Assembly (NCBI GenBank): GCA_030263665.1
Contig: SZPK01000027.1
Span: 1 to 64,000 of the forward strand
DNA length: 64,000 bases
Direction: 5' to 3'
DNA from: Villigracilis sp024434165
Lineage (GTDB): Bacteria; Chloroflexota; Anaerolineae; Anaerolineales; Villigracilaceae
The notes under the pieces were generated by a model, which ran no database searches, was not told the DNA's origin, and saw only the letters and a list, made by a program, of their open reading frames with translations. Of this stretch, positions 7,634-17,100 are shown piece by piece (the stretch's first letter is position 1; each line of letters starts with the position of its first letter). The position numbers and the translations under genes were made by a program.

Positions 7634-9415
7634 AGGTTTTTTGATCACGGTCAACACCGCGCCGCCGCGGATGATTTTGTGGATGACCTTTGCATCGGTG
7701 AACACGGTTTTATCGAAATCAAAGCGGGTGGTGACCACCACGTAATCGGGCGTTTCTGTCATCTGGTCCCTGCTCCACGAATACACCGCCAGGTCTTCCC
7801 GCGCAAAGATCGAGTACACGTGCCCGGGTCCCTCCACCCATACGGATGCCTCCTGCGGCGCGACGGCGTTCACATATTCCGCCGCTTCGCGGTAGGAGGT
7901 CAGCCAGTAATCGGTCTCGAACCGTCCCTGCACATTGCCCACACCGCCGATAAACGAGTTGTAATAAATGTACTCGTATGGATGCAGTGAGACGATTCCG
8001 ATCAAGCCCGGCAGCAGCGAGAGCGCGACCAACGCGGCTTGCCATTTTACATTCTTTACCGCCTCAAATGCAACGCCTGCCATCAAAAAGATCGGCGGCA
8101 GGATGAAGAGCACCTGGCGGAAGTTATCGTACAACGCAACCCGCAAGCCGATAAATGCAAGCAGCGGGATGACAAACCACAGCAGCGAGATTTCGATCAG
8201 CCCCCGCCTCTTTTCCCAGCCCAAGCCTGCCACGACCCATCCAGCCAGGGACAACGCCCAGACTGGTTCGGTCAACTGAATGGCGAACAGGACGGGCAGG
8301 TAAGAACGCGGCAGGTCGGCAGCGGGGAACTTTGCGCCGTTGAACAGCACTTCCCCCAGCCAGGGATAGGAGGACATCTCCATCACGCTGCCATAAAATC
8401 GCAGAACGGGGTTCATCCACAAGTAGGGCCAGGAAATGTAAGTTGCCATCAGAGCAACAACAGCGTACATGCCGAGCGCGGGCAGGGTTTGTTTTCCTTT
8501 GGTGCGCAGCGTGTAATACGCGACCAGCAAGCCCGCGAACGGTCCGAGGATGCGGGTGGAAGTGGTGAAGCCCAGCAGGAGGGCGGGGAAAAAAACGGTA
8601 ATTAGAGTAATTGGTAATTGGGGCTTGAGTTTATGCCAGGCGAAAAGGAGGAGGAAAGAGGAAAGCAGAAAGAAGATTGCGCGCGCTTGCAGAAAGAGGA
8701 GGAAGTAACGCTGGATGTACGTCTCTGCGGGGACCTGATGAATCTTGGAGGCGATAAAGGTGACGATGTTGGTGTTTCCATCCCACGCGGAATGCACCAG
8801 GCTGGCGATGTAGTTGTGAATCGCTTCGGTGAAGATAAAGGACGGGAAAACAGTCACAAGCCACCCCGTCGTCAGAAGCGCGAGGATTCGCCGGGAGCGT
8901 GGATTCGGTTCAGTGGGTGGATTCGGCTGGAGCGAGTCAAAGGCTCGGATTCCCAAAGATAAGGAAAGCAGAAAGAGGGAAAGGAAGGGTGTGTCTTTGG
9001 GGTTGATGAAAGCGTGCCCCCAGAAGACGGGCTGGGCAGCGAAAAGCAGGGTTGCGCCGAGGGCTGGGATTTGACTCAGCCAGCGTTTGGCAAGCGAGTG
9101 AAAAGCGAGGATGCCCGCAAACCAGGTGAGGAAATAGACAAGATGACGCAGGTCGGGCAGGCTGACGGGCAGGATCGCGCCGAGCGATTGTGAAAGCCAT
9201 GCGGTGAGCATCACGTAGAAAGGACCGTAATACCCCAGGTCCTGCGGCAGGATTTCGACCACGCCCTGCTCGCGCCAGACAGCGTATGCTCTGATGGAAA
9301 GGTCGGCGTATTTTTGCAGCGAGCGGTCGTCCCAACTTTCGCCGTAGTGGTCGAAGGTGAGCAAGCCTGCGGCGAAAACACAGGCAAGGATGATGGCTGA
9401 AAAATATTTCTGCAT
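7592..9415 (-). CDS. GT39-like membrane glycosyltransferase
   Basis: 607 residues, about twelve membrane helices. After the first helix comes DHYGESWDDRS (residues about 22-32), the Asp-rich loop that carries the catalytic base in dolichyl/polyprenyl-phosphate-sugar transferases (GT39/GT83 type). A soluble C-terminal region follows from about residue 480, with EYIYYNSFIGG, often seen in bacterial members. ATG 9415 is chosen; a TTG at 9430 would overlap the upstream gene. The C-terminal PQNSFCAPCGAR is encoded by the palindromic repeat at 7580-7633, so the native end was probably elsewhere. Substrate unknown. Confidence 0.75.
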   Translation of the reverse strand: MQKYFSAIILACVFAAGLLTFDHYGESWDDRSLQKYADLSIRAYAVWREQGVVEILPQDLGYYGPFYVMLTAWLSQSLGAILPVSLPDLRHLVYFLTWFAGILAFHSLAKRWLSQIPALGATLLFAAQPVFWGHAFINPKDTPFLSLFLLSLSLGIRAFDSLQPNPPTEPNPRSRRILALLTTGWLVTVFPSFIFTEAIHNYIASLVHSAWDGNTNIVTFIASKIHQVPAETYIQRYFLLFLQARAIFFLLSSFLLLFAWHKLKPQLPITLITVFFPALLLGFTTSTRILGPFAGLLVAYYTLRTKGKQTLPALGMYAVVALMATYISWPYLWMNPVLRFYGSVMEMSSYPWLGEVLFNGAKFPAADLPRSYLPVLFAIQLTEPVWALSLAGWVVAGLGWEKRRGLIEISLLWFVIPLLAFIGLRVALYDNFRQVLFILPPIFLMAGVAFEAVKNVKWQAALVALSLLPGLIGIVSLHPYEYIYYNSFIGGVGNVQGRFETDYWLTSYREAAEYVNAVAPQEASVWVEGPGHVYSIFAREDLAVYSWSRDQMTETPDYVVVTTRFDFDKTVFTDAKVIHKIIRGGAVLTVIKKPVPQNSFCAPCGAR

Positions 9416-9419
9416 GGAT

Positions 9420-10787
9420 TCAGTCCGCAAGTTTCGCCAGCCATTGATCGGCAGATGCGATGAAGGGAGGTTGTTCTTTGTGTTTGGCGGTTGCGTACAT
9501 CAGCCAGAGGACGATCAGCGGCGCGATGAGACGACCATAAGACCAGGGGAAGAAGTCGAAGGACGGCAGGACGAATTCGAGGAAATAAGCGGCTAGGAAA
9601 ATCATCCAATGCGCGGGAGATTGGATGCGCTTGAGCAGGAGCAGAAAGGAAAGCGTGACGAAGATGCCGTGATGATCCCAAACGATGGGCGAGCCAAGCG
9701 TCATGAAGATGAACAAGGCAGGGGCGGCGTTGAGCAGGCGGTTCTCCTTCGAAAAGGATTGGGCGCGGACATTTTGCGTCACCGTGTAAAGCGCGGCGAT
9801 AAGCAGGAGGAGCTTCGCGGCGAATGCCATGATGCGCGTTGGTTCGATTTGAATCCCAAAGAAGGGGTTGAGGAAGCGCAGGAAGGAATCAAAGGAGGTA
9901 TCGTGGAAATTCGTGTCGGGGATTTGCGTGAGAAGAACAGCGTTGTTGACGTATTGGAAATAAGGCTCGACCCCGTTCACCGCAATGGGAAAAAGCCCGA
10001 TGACGAGAAAAGCCGCTGCGAACCAGACCAGCCAGCGCCAGTTGAATTCCAGTAAAAAAGCCAGCACGATGACGACGGGGGAGGTTTTGAGGTGAACCGC
10101 AAGCGCAAGCGCCAATGCAGAGAGGAAGGTGTTTTTTGGGAAAGCGAGCAGGCTGAGGAGAATCAAGTCCATGACCAGCAGGTTGACCTGGATGAATCCC
10201 AGCGTCCGCATGAGAGGTGTGTTGACAAGGAGGAAGAGGAGGGTGATGATGACCGAAAGGCGGTGAGGGAAGTCGTAACGCTGAAGAACCTGAACAAGCA
10301 GAAAATAGAAAGCGGAAAGGGCGATGATGTTGACAAGCCATAAGACGATCATCACGCCCTGGTCGCCGAGCGGGACAATGAACTGAATCAGCGTTGCCCA
10401 GAGCGGGAGATAAAGGTAGGTGTCGGGAAGGGGCTGCCCGTTGGCGAGGGCGGTGGCGGCTTCGAGATAGTAATGATAGTCGCCGTAGCGGAAGCGTTCG
10501 CGCAGAATTTGCAGGTACACGAACATCACGAGGAAGAAACCAGCCGTGAGCCATACGTTGGCTTTGTTGATCTTTTCATTGGCGAGCAGGTACAGCAGAG
10601 CGCCCGCCAACAACCAGGTGAGGGCGGTCGAAGCGAGGGTGACGGCGAGATTGGAAAGGGGCCATTCCTGGATGAAGAGGTTGAGTCCCGCTGTGCCGTT
10701 GCGAAGGTAAATGACGGCAAGGCTGGCGATGACCAGCAGGGTCAACACAACCCAGGCGCGGAATGTATTTTGCAGGGCAATTTTCAT
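9420..10787 (-). CDS. Glycosyltransferase family 87-like membrane protein
   Basis: 455 residues with about eleven helices. The loop after helix three (RYGDYHYYLEAATALANG, then YLYLPLWATL) matches the GT87 (DUF2029) pattern of polyprenyl-phosphate-mannose-dependent mannosyltransferases, where the Asp of the first loop is catalytic; FIQVNLL and HLKTSPVVIV are also typical. It overlaps the upstream 841-aa gene by 4 bp (ATGA-type coupling) and is followed 4 bp later by the next transferase gene, so the three are one transcription unit. Confidence 0.8.
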   Translation of the reverse strand: MKIALQNTFRAWVVLTLLVIASLAVIYLRNGTAGLNLFIQEWPLSNLAVTLASTALTWLLAGALLYLLANEKINKANVWLTAGFFLVMFVYLQILRERFRYGDYHYYLEAATALANGQPLPDTYLYLPLWATLIQFIVPLGDQGVMIVLWLVNIIALSAFYFLLVQVLQRYDFPHRLSVIITLLFLLVNTPLMRTLGFIQVNLLVMDLILLSLLAFPKNTFLSALALALAVHLKTSPVVIVLAFLLEFNWRWLVWFAAAFLVIGLFPIAVNGVEPYFQYVNNAVLLTQIPDTNFHDTSFDSFLRFLNPFFGIQIEPTRIMAFAAKLLLLIAALYTVTQNVRAQSFSKENRLLNAAPALFIFMTLGSPIVWDHHGIFVTLSFLLLLKRIQSPAHWMIFLAAYFLEFVLPSFDFFPWSYGRLIAPLIVLWLMYATAKHKEQPPFIASADQWLAKLAD

Positions 10788-13309
10788 GGGTTATCCTGAA
10801 GCGTCTTATTATCCCTTAAAAACGCAAATTGAAGAACCAACGCAAGCAGGATGAGCGCAGGCGGCAGGAACGACCAGCTATAACGCGGAAAGTACCCGAT
10901 GGGCTTCAACACGACGTAGACCGGCAGCATGCTGAGCAGGAACAGGCTGAGGCGCAAATCCAGTTTTTCAAAAATGCCTTTGCGATAAACCAGCGAGATT
11001 AACGCCGCAAGAAGCCCGAACAAAATGGGGAGCGTGATCAGAACAAGGTCCAGCGGGTTTCTTTGAATCTGATTCCGAAGGAACTCCTCGTCGCCGCCCA
11101 CGATCACGCTTCCCAGACTCATCAACACAGACCAGAGCGAGGTCTGGTCGTTCATCTCGTGAGTCAACGTATAGCCGGGATGAAAACGGGAGTAGACGGA
11201 TGCGATCAGGAGCGATGGGAGCGGAATCGCAATGAGGTAGGAAACCCAGCGCTTCCAATCGGACCTCAGCCAGTGAATGAAAGAACCCCAGGCTTGAGAG
11301 AACCCGCCGGCAAATGCAGGCGCAAGGAAGGTAATCGCCGTGAAAATGGCGCCTGCAAAGTTCAAGCGCAGCATTCCGGTGATGACGCCGGCGGCGAACA
11401 TGGCGGCGAATTTACCCTCCTTTGCAAAGTACGCCGTCAGAAGCAGGGTCAAAATCGCCACCGGTTCGATCAGCCCGAAGCGGTAGAAGTACGTGAAACT
11501 GACCGGCAGCATGGTGAGAAGGAGGAACAAACCGGCGGCAGCGAACGCATTGCGTCTGGATAAGCCAAAATACGCCGCCAACTCTGCCATCAGGATGACG
11601 CTCAATACCGCGCTCCAGACATTCAGGAAAAACTGCGCGGCGAGCGACTGCCCAAACAGAACGTGCAATAAACCGATGACATACGGGAAAAGCACTTTGT
11701 ACGCCCAGGGCGGGGATTGCAGCAGGAAAACGTCGCCTCCGACGTAGATGTTCCGCGCCAGCATTTGATATTCCAACGCATCCTGATATTGGGGCAGGAT
11801 CGTCACGCTTTGCAAGTTGGGCACATCCAGCGGAAGGAACATCAGCAGAATGGGCAAACCAACAGAGAATAAGTATCCCTTGAACGAATAGGTTCTGGAA
11901 CGAAGGACAAGATCCAGCAGTTTCACGATGGAAAGCCCGCCGACAGCAGCAATGATTAAAAGGTGGATGCGGGGTTTGTCGGCAATATTGGCGATGGAAT
12001 ACAGGACAAATCCCGTCAGCGCAAGATACAGGTCTGGAGAGTCCAGCCCGCCCGCACGCTGAAAGGCATACAACCCGTCGAACAGACTGTAAAGGACGAC
12101 AGCCAGCAGGATCAGGGCAATCAGGTTTTGAATTGACTGCAGCCCGCCGGTGGGAAGGTCGAGCGTGGAGGAGGAAAGCCATATCTGCGGAAGGGCGGAG
12201 CGTGTGGAGCCGTCTGAACTGAGAATCAGAGGCTCGAAGCGCCCGTTCCCGTAACTCTCGAAGACAAGGACACCCTCCAACCAGGCTTTCCCAACGTAGG
12301 GTATCTCATCGGAGAGCCCTGCATCCAACTCGCCGGCAGATTTGGCGGTTGCAACATCCAGGACTTCCCCGGTTTTCATATCCGTCAATTCGATTTGCCG
12401 CCGGCTCGCCCCTTGAACCAGAATGACCAGCCGTTCGTCTTCATCCATCGAAATCGCGCCGCTGAATTTCAGCGCCATCCAGAAATCGTTTTTATTAAAG
12501 CCGTGACGATTAATGGATTCAACGGGCAGTTCATTGAACGAACGATAAGGGCGCTGCATCACCTGCGAAGGGGTCGGCGCGAGGAAGGATTCGTAGGTAC
12601 GCTCCCATTTGCCGGAGACAAGCGCTTCTTCGCTGAAGTAGATGTGAACTCCCAATCCCGCCTGAGGGAGGAAAAAGGTCAGGGCGAGCCTGGCAGCCAG
12701 CAAAAGGGTGAGAAGAAGCGTCACCGCTTTTTTGGAAAGAAAATCCCGCCCGAAGAAAAAGGCAAAGGGCAGAAGCACAGTCGCGGTGATGAATTCAAAA
12801 GGCGTATTCCAGGGGAAACCGTCAATCAGCGAAGGGACGCGGGATGGAACGAGCAGGACGCCATAGCAGGATGCAAGAGCGAGGAATGCAAAACGGCGCG
12901 GGGACTTTGTCTCAAGATCTGCCTTGCGGGGTTTCTGAAAAAAGAACAGGACTTCGACGCCGATCAACCAGAGACAGGCGAAAAGCGCCCCGATGGCTTG
13001 CAGCGCCTCCACGCCGGGACTGCGAAGAAACAAAAACGCCGAAAGCAGAACGGGGACGGCAAGCGCGCCGAACTGCCCAACCCTGCCGCTCAAAACCGAA
13101 CCGACACGGACTGCGTGAGACTTCAAGAAGAACGGGGCAGCCGCACAACCCATGCCGAGCAACATCACGGTTACTGCAAGCAAAGTAGTGGTACGCAGGT
13201 TTTGTGTCAGCGCGGCGGCAAGCGTCCATGCCCCTGCAAGGATGAGTTCAGCGCCGGCAAGGTAGAGGAAACGGGAAAGACGGGAGGCGGGATCGGAATA
13301 CGGGATCAT
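10784..13309 (-). CDS. Large membrane protein with PA14-like extracytoplasmic domain and GT-C-like half
   Basis: 841 residues. The first 230 hold six or seven helices. Residues about 235-390 form a soluble domain (YFSEEALVSGKWERTYES and later WMALKFSGAI) resembling PA14 beta-sandwich, carbohydrate-associated domains. The C-terminal half has about ten helices, with YQDALEYQMLARNIYVGG after the first, reminiscent of GT-C first loops. Probable envelope glycosyltransferase or glycan-handling protein; the assignment is inference. ATG 13309 is chosen over a start at 13354, whose extra residues lie in an intergenic palindrome. It is the first gene of the minus-strand membrane-protein run. Confidence 0.65.
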   Translation of the reverse strand: MIPYSDPASRLSRFLYLAGAELILAGAWTLAAALTQNLRTTTLLAVTVMLLGMGCAAAPFFLKSHAVRVGSVLSGRVGQFGALAVPVLLSAFLFLRSPGVEALQAIGALFACLWLIGVEVLFFFQKPRKADLETKSPRRFAFLALASCYGVLLVPSRVPSLIDGFPWNTPFEFITATVLLPFAFFFGRDFLSKKAVTLLLTLLLAARLALTFFLPQAGLGVHIYFSEEALVSGKWERTYESFLAPTPSQVMQRPYRSFNELPVESINRHGFNKNDFWMALKFSGAISMDEDERLVILVQGASRRQIELTDMKTGEVLDVATAKSAGELDAGLSDEIPYVGKAWLEGVLVFESYGNGRFEPLILSSDGSTRSALPQIWLSSSTLDLPTGGLQSIQNLIALILLAVVLYSLFDGLYAFQRAGGLDSPDLYLALTGFVLYSIANIADKPRIHLLIIAAVGGLSIVKLLDLVLRSRTYSFKGYLFSVGLPILLMFLPLDVPNLQSVTILPQYQDALEYQMLARNIYVGGDVFLLQSPPWAYKVLFPYVIGLLHVLFGQSLAAQFFLNVWSAVLSVILMAELAAYFGLSRRNAFAAAGLFLLLTMLPVSFTYFYRFGLIEPVAILTLLLTAYFAKEGKFAAMFAAGVITGMLRLNFAGAIFTAITFLAPAFAGGFSQAWGSFIHWLRSDWKRWVSYLIAIPLPSLLIASVYSRFHPGYTLTHEMNDQTSLWSVLMSLGSVIVGGDEEFLRNQIQRNPLDLVLITLPILFGLLAALISLVYRKGIFEKLDLRLSLFLLSMLPVYVVLKPIGYFPRYSWSFLPPALILLALVLQFAFLRDNKTLQDNP

Positions 13310-13394
13310 TAATGGCTCAGGCAGAACGAGATAGTATCTTGCGCTACATATCAAACTTAGAGTAGGTCCATTTCCACTTCGTCCAATCGTCGGT

Positions 13395-13509
13395 TAAGTA
13401 GTCGGTCGAAATAAATTTTACAAAAATACGCTCCCGGCGGCGTCCCCGCCGCCGAGGATGGCGGCATGAGCAGGAATTTGTTTTCTAAAAACTTATGACC
13501 GACTACTTA
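13395..13509. mobile_element. 115-bp MITE-like element with 13-bp perfect terminal inverted repeats
   Basis: TAAGTAGTCGGTC at 13395-13407 is exactly inverted at 13497-13509. Inside is a GC-rich palindromic core (GGCGGCGTCCCCGCCGCC) bordered by GCTC and GAGC. A second, one-ended copy is at 42887-42968. The transposase gene next door terminates within the right end of this element, which suggests it is the substrate mobilised by that transposase. Confidence 0.8.
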
Positions 13510-14101
13510 GACCGGCTTTTACCGGATTAAAAAGTACGTATTTTATTATTCGCTCAAGTTCTTTTTCGTCGCGCGCGAAATGGTCGTAACTTTCACGCTG
13601 CCAAAATGCGCCGGTCCTGCCTAAAACTCTGTTTGCGTGATTTGCAGAATTTCGCTTGATGTTGTGCATGATTTTTGTCAGGCTGTAATCCGCCGTATCC
13701 GAACTTGCATAAGGCGTCAAAACCACATGTCCATGATTGGGCATGATGCAATATGCCAACACATCAAACCAATCACCATTGTGGTAAAGAATCGAATCGG
13801 CGGCGATTTGGGCGATTCGATCATCCTTCAGCCAGAAGGGTCCAGTCCGGCTCTTGTGGAGAGCGTCATCCCATTTCCCGAAAAGTTTACGCTGTTCCCT
13901 GTCGCGCAAGAGCAGCCTCTCTTTTGGGTCTTCAACGGTCAGGAGTTTCTTTTCCACTTGCTCCGCCTCTGCGCGAAGCTGCTCCACAACATCCTTCGGA
14001 AGCGAGCCTGCTAAACGAAAATTGATCAGAAAAGTCGCTCCGCGCGGCTGGATGTGAGGCAGGTTTCGACGGTAGTATTCGCGGTAATTGAGATTGTTCA
14101 T
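13493..14101 (-). CDS. REP-associated tyrosine transposase (Y1/IS200-like HUH enzyme)
   Basis: 202 residues. Single-strand-DNA transposase fold of the RAYT group: the metal-binding HUH motif is in IMPNHGHVV (His123, His125) and the candidate nucleophile is Tyr188 in IIKYVLFNPVKAGL. RAYTs process palindromic REP sequences rather than moving as ordinary IS elements. The real start is ATG 14101; the frame remains open upstream through a palindrome and the end of metH, which is not coding. The final residues and stop codon lie inside the 13395-13509 element. Confidence 0.85.
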   Translation of the reverse strand: MNNLNYREYYRRNLPHIQPRGATFLINFRLAGSLPKDVVEQLRAEAEQVEKKLLTVEDPKERLLLRDREQRKLFGKWDDALHKSRTGPFWLKDDRIAQIAADSILYHNGDWFDVLAYCIMPNHGHVVLTPYASSDTADYSLTKIMHNIKRNSANHANRVLGRTGAFWQRESYDHFARDEKELERIIKYVLFNPVKAGLSSRS

Positions 14102-14112
14102 GGCAGTTCGTA

Positions 14113-14133
14113 GAGCGAGATAATATCTCGCTC
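14113..14133. repeat. 21-bp palindrome upstream of the transposase
   Basis: GAGCGAGATA and its exact complement are separated by one base. It lies between metH's 3' end and the transposase start. The same motif recurs at 50149-50173 and in altered form near 13325 and 7587, so it is a dispersed palindrome family distinct from the GC-rich one. Confidence 0.7.
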
Positions 14134-14160
14134 CACCATTGCACAAAATACTACTTCGTG

Positions 14161-17100
14161 CTACTTCATCAACTGCTCGACTCTCGACTCGCCGACACTG
14201 TAATACTTCGCGTCCTTGTGATGCACGATGATCGCCGCGGTGGATTGTTCGGGAATCAATTGATACGCCGCGCTCAGGCTCATGCCGAGTTCGCTCGTGA
14301 CAGCGGGCAGCAGCTCGAACACCTTCTTGTGGTCTTCGAGTTCGGGAATGGCGGGATAGCCCCACGAATAACGTTTGCCCTGTCCCTCCGGGATTCCCAA
14401 TTCGCGGCGGATGTGTTCGTGCAGATAGTTCGCCGTCGCTTCGGCGGCTTGAACGGCGAGCCCGTGCGTGAAGTAGGCTTCGGTGTAATCGTTCGCGGCT
14501 TGCAGTTTGTCGAAGCGTTCGGTGGCTTCCTGCCCAACGGTCACAACCTGGAATGCGACCACATCCAATTTGCCCGAATCAACAGGGGCAAAATAATCGG
14601 ACAGTGCAAGGTGTTCATCATACGGCTGGCGCGGGAAGGTCAAGCGCGTCAATTCATCAGGCGAGGCGGAGTTGACAGTTTCGGGGTCGTAAATGATCAA
14701 ATCATCGCCATCCGACTGGCAGGGGAAGTAGCCGTACACGCCCTGCGGTTTAAGCCATTTCTCGCGCAAAGCGTCCCTGGTCATGCGCGCCAGACGTTCA
14801 TCGAACTCGGCTTTGAGTTTTTCCCATTCTGCCCCGTGCGCGTTCTTTGCGCCCCACGACAGGCGGTACAACTCATTGAGGCTGAGGTGCTTCAGGACGA
14901 TCTCCAGCGGCATGTCTTTGACGACGCGCTGTCCCCACTTCAGCGGATGGTTAATCGCCTCAGGCTGGACCTGGGAGCGGGTCCCCGTTTTGCGATGTTC
15001 CGGCACCTGGGAGGCGCGTCCCATCTCCGCCTCCGCTTCGCGGCGGATGCGGGCAAGCAGTTCTTCGCGCTTCTCCGGGACGATGAGTTGGTCCATCGTT
15101 TCGAGACCCTCAAAAGCGTCCTTGCAGTAGAAGACGCCAGGCTCGTGAATGTTGCCATCTTCGGCGAACAGGATTCTCCTGCCAAAGCGGCGGTTGATCG
15201 CCGCGCCGCCGACCAGCACAGGGAAGTCGAGTTCGCGGCGGTGCAGTTCATTGACGATGAGCGGCATCTGCTTGGAGGTCGAGACCAGAAGCGCGGAAAG
15301 CCCGATGGCAGTGGCATTGACCTCCACGGCTTTGGTGATGATCGTCTCGGCGGGGACCTGCTTGCCGAGATCAATCACGTCGTAGCCGTTGTTGGAGAGA
15401 ATCGTCTTGACGAGATTCTTTCCGATGTCATGCACATCGCCATAGACGGTCGCCAGCACAACCAGACCTTTGCTGACACCCTCTTTCTTTTCAAGATAGT
15501 TTTCCAGATGCGCGACGGTTTTCTTCATCACCTCGGCGGATTGCAGCACGAACGGCAAAATCAATTCGCCTGCGCCAAACTTGTCACCCACCTCCTTCAT
15601 GGCGGGGAGGAGGACGGTGTTGAGGATGGTGACGGCGATTTCGTGTTGCCGTGCCTTCACCCCAACCCTCTCCTGAGGGGAGAGGGAGTCGTCCCTCATC
15701 CCCGACCCCTCTCCCGAGGGGAGAGGGGATTCACCCTCATCCCCAACTCTTCCCCCATCGGGGGAAGGGAGCAAGCCCCCCTCTTCCGAGGGGAGAGGGG
15801 ATTCACCCTCATCCCCAACTCTTCCCCCGACGGGGGAAGGGAGCGAGTCCCCCTCTCCAACGGGAGAGGGGTTAGGGGTGAGGGAGCGATTGATGATCTC
15901 ATCAATATCCGCTTCCACGCCGTCTTTATGGCGGTGCAGGATTTTCCAGTGCAGGCGCTGTTCAGGGGTCATGCCTGCGGTGGGGTCTGCGACATTGGAG
16001 CCTGTGGAGATTTCCACATTTTCAAAGTGCTGGATGAAACGCTGCAATGCGTCTTCGCGGCGGTTGAAGATGAGGTCTTCGCACAGTTCGCGTTCTTCGG
16101 GGTCAATTTCGGCGTAGGGCTTGACGTGCGCGGCATTGACGATTGCCATATCCAAGCCCGCCTGCACACAGTGATAGAGCATGACGGAGTTGAGCGCGGG
16201 GCGCGCCTGCGGGGCGAGACCGAACGAGAGGTTGCTCACACCCAGCGAAGCCATCACGCCAGGCAGGTTTTGTTTGATCAGCCGAATGCCCTCGATGGTT
16301 TCCTTTGCGGAATCCACAAATTCGGGGTCGCCTGTGGCGAGGGTAAAGGTCAGGTCGTCGAAGACGAGGTCTTCGGGTTTGAGTCCGTGATCGTTGACGG
16401 CGATGTCATAGATGCGCTTCGCCACTTCCAGTTTGCGCTGGGCGGTCTTTGCCATGCCGCTTTCGTCAATGGTGAGACAGATCACCGCGGCGTTGTATTT
16501 TTTGGCAAGACCGAACACTTTATCGGCTTTCTCGCGTCCCGCTTCGAGATGCGTAGAGTTGATCAAACACCGCCCAGGCGCGGTCTGCAAAGCGATTTCG
16601 AGAACATCGGGTTCGGTGGTGTCAATCACGAGCGGAACATCCACGCCCATTTGCAATTTCTTGACCACCTTGCGCATCAGTTCGCCTTCGTCCGCGCGCT
16701 CGGTGACGGCGACGGAAATGTCGAGGGCATGCGCGCCGCCCGCCACCTGTTCGCGCGCGATGTCGAGGATGCCGTCGTAATCTTCTTCGAGCAGGAGCCG
16801 CTTGAACTTGCGCGATCCCTGCGCGTTGCAGCGCTCGCCGATGAGGGTGGGCGGAGGGTCCTGCCGCATGGCAATCGCCGACATGGCAGAGGCAAGCTGG
16901 GGCGTGGAGCGACGCGGGGCGTCGGTCATTGGTAATTGGTAATCGGAGAGTCGGTCAACAAGTAATTTGAGATGCGCTGGAGTCGTTCCGCAACAGCCGC
17001 CGACAACTCGCACATTATGTTTCGTCACGAACTCATACATGTCATTCGCGTACGGCTCGGGTTCGAGCGGGTACACGGCTTGACCATCCACGTTGAGCGG

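Noticed and set aside
5919..7745. A 608-codon open frame antisense to the MetF-type gene
   Set aside because: Antisense shadow of a well-supported enzyme; composition is Arg/His/Asp-rich without domains.
15655..15886. CRISPR-like array in metH
   Set aside because: Repeats are palindromic, variable in length and lack unique spacers of uniform size; no cas genes are present.
14158..16935. A 925-codon open frame antisense to metH
   Set aside because: It mirrors metH; the peptide is rich in Arg, His and Gly with no domain, as expected for the complement of a GC-rich gene.
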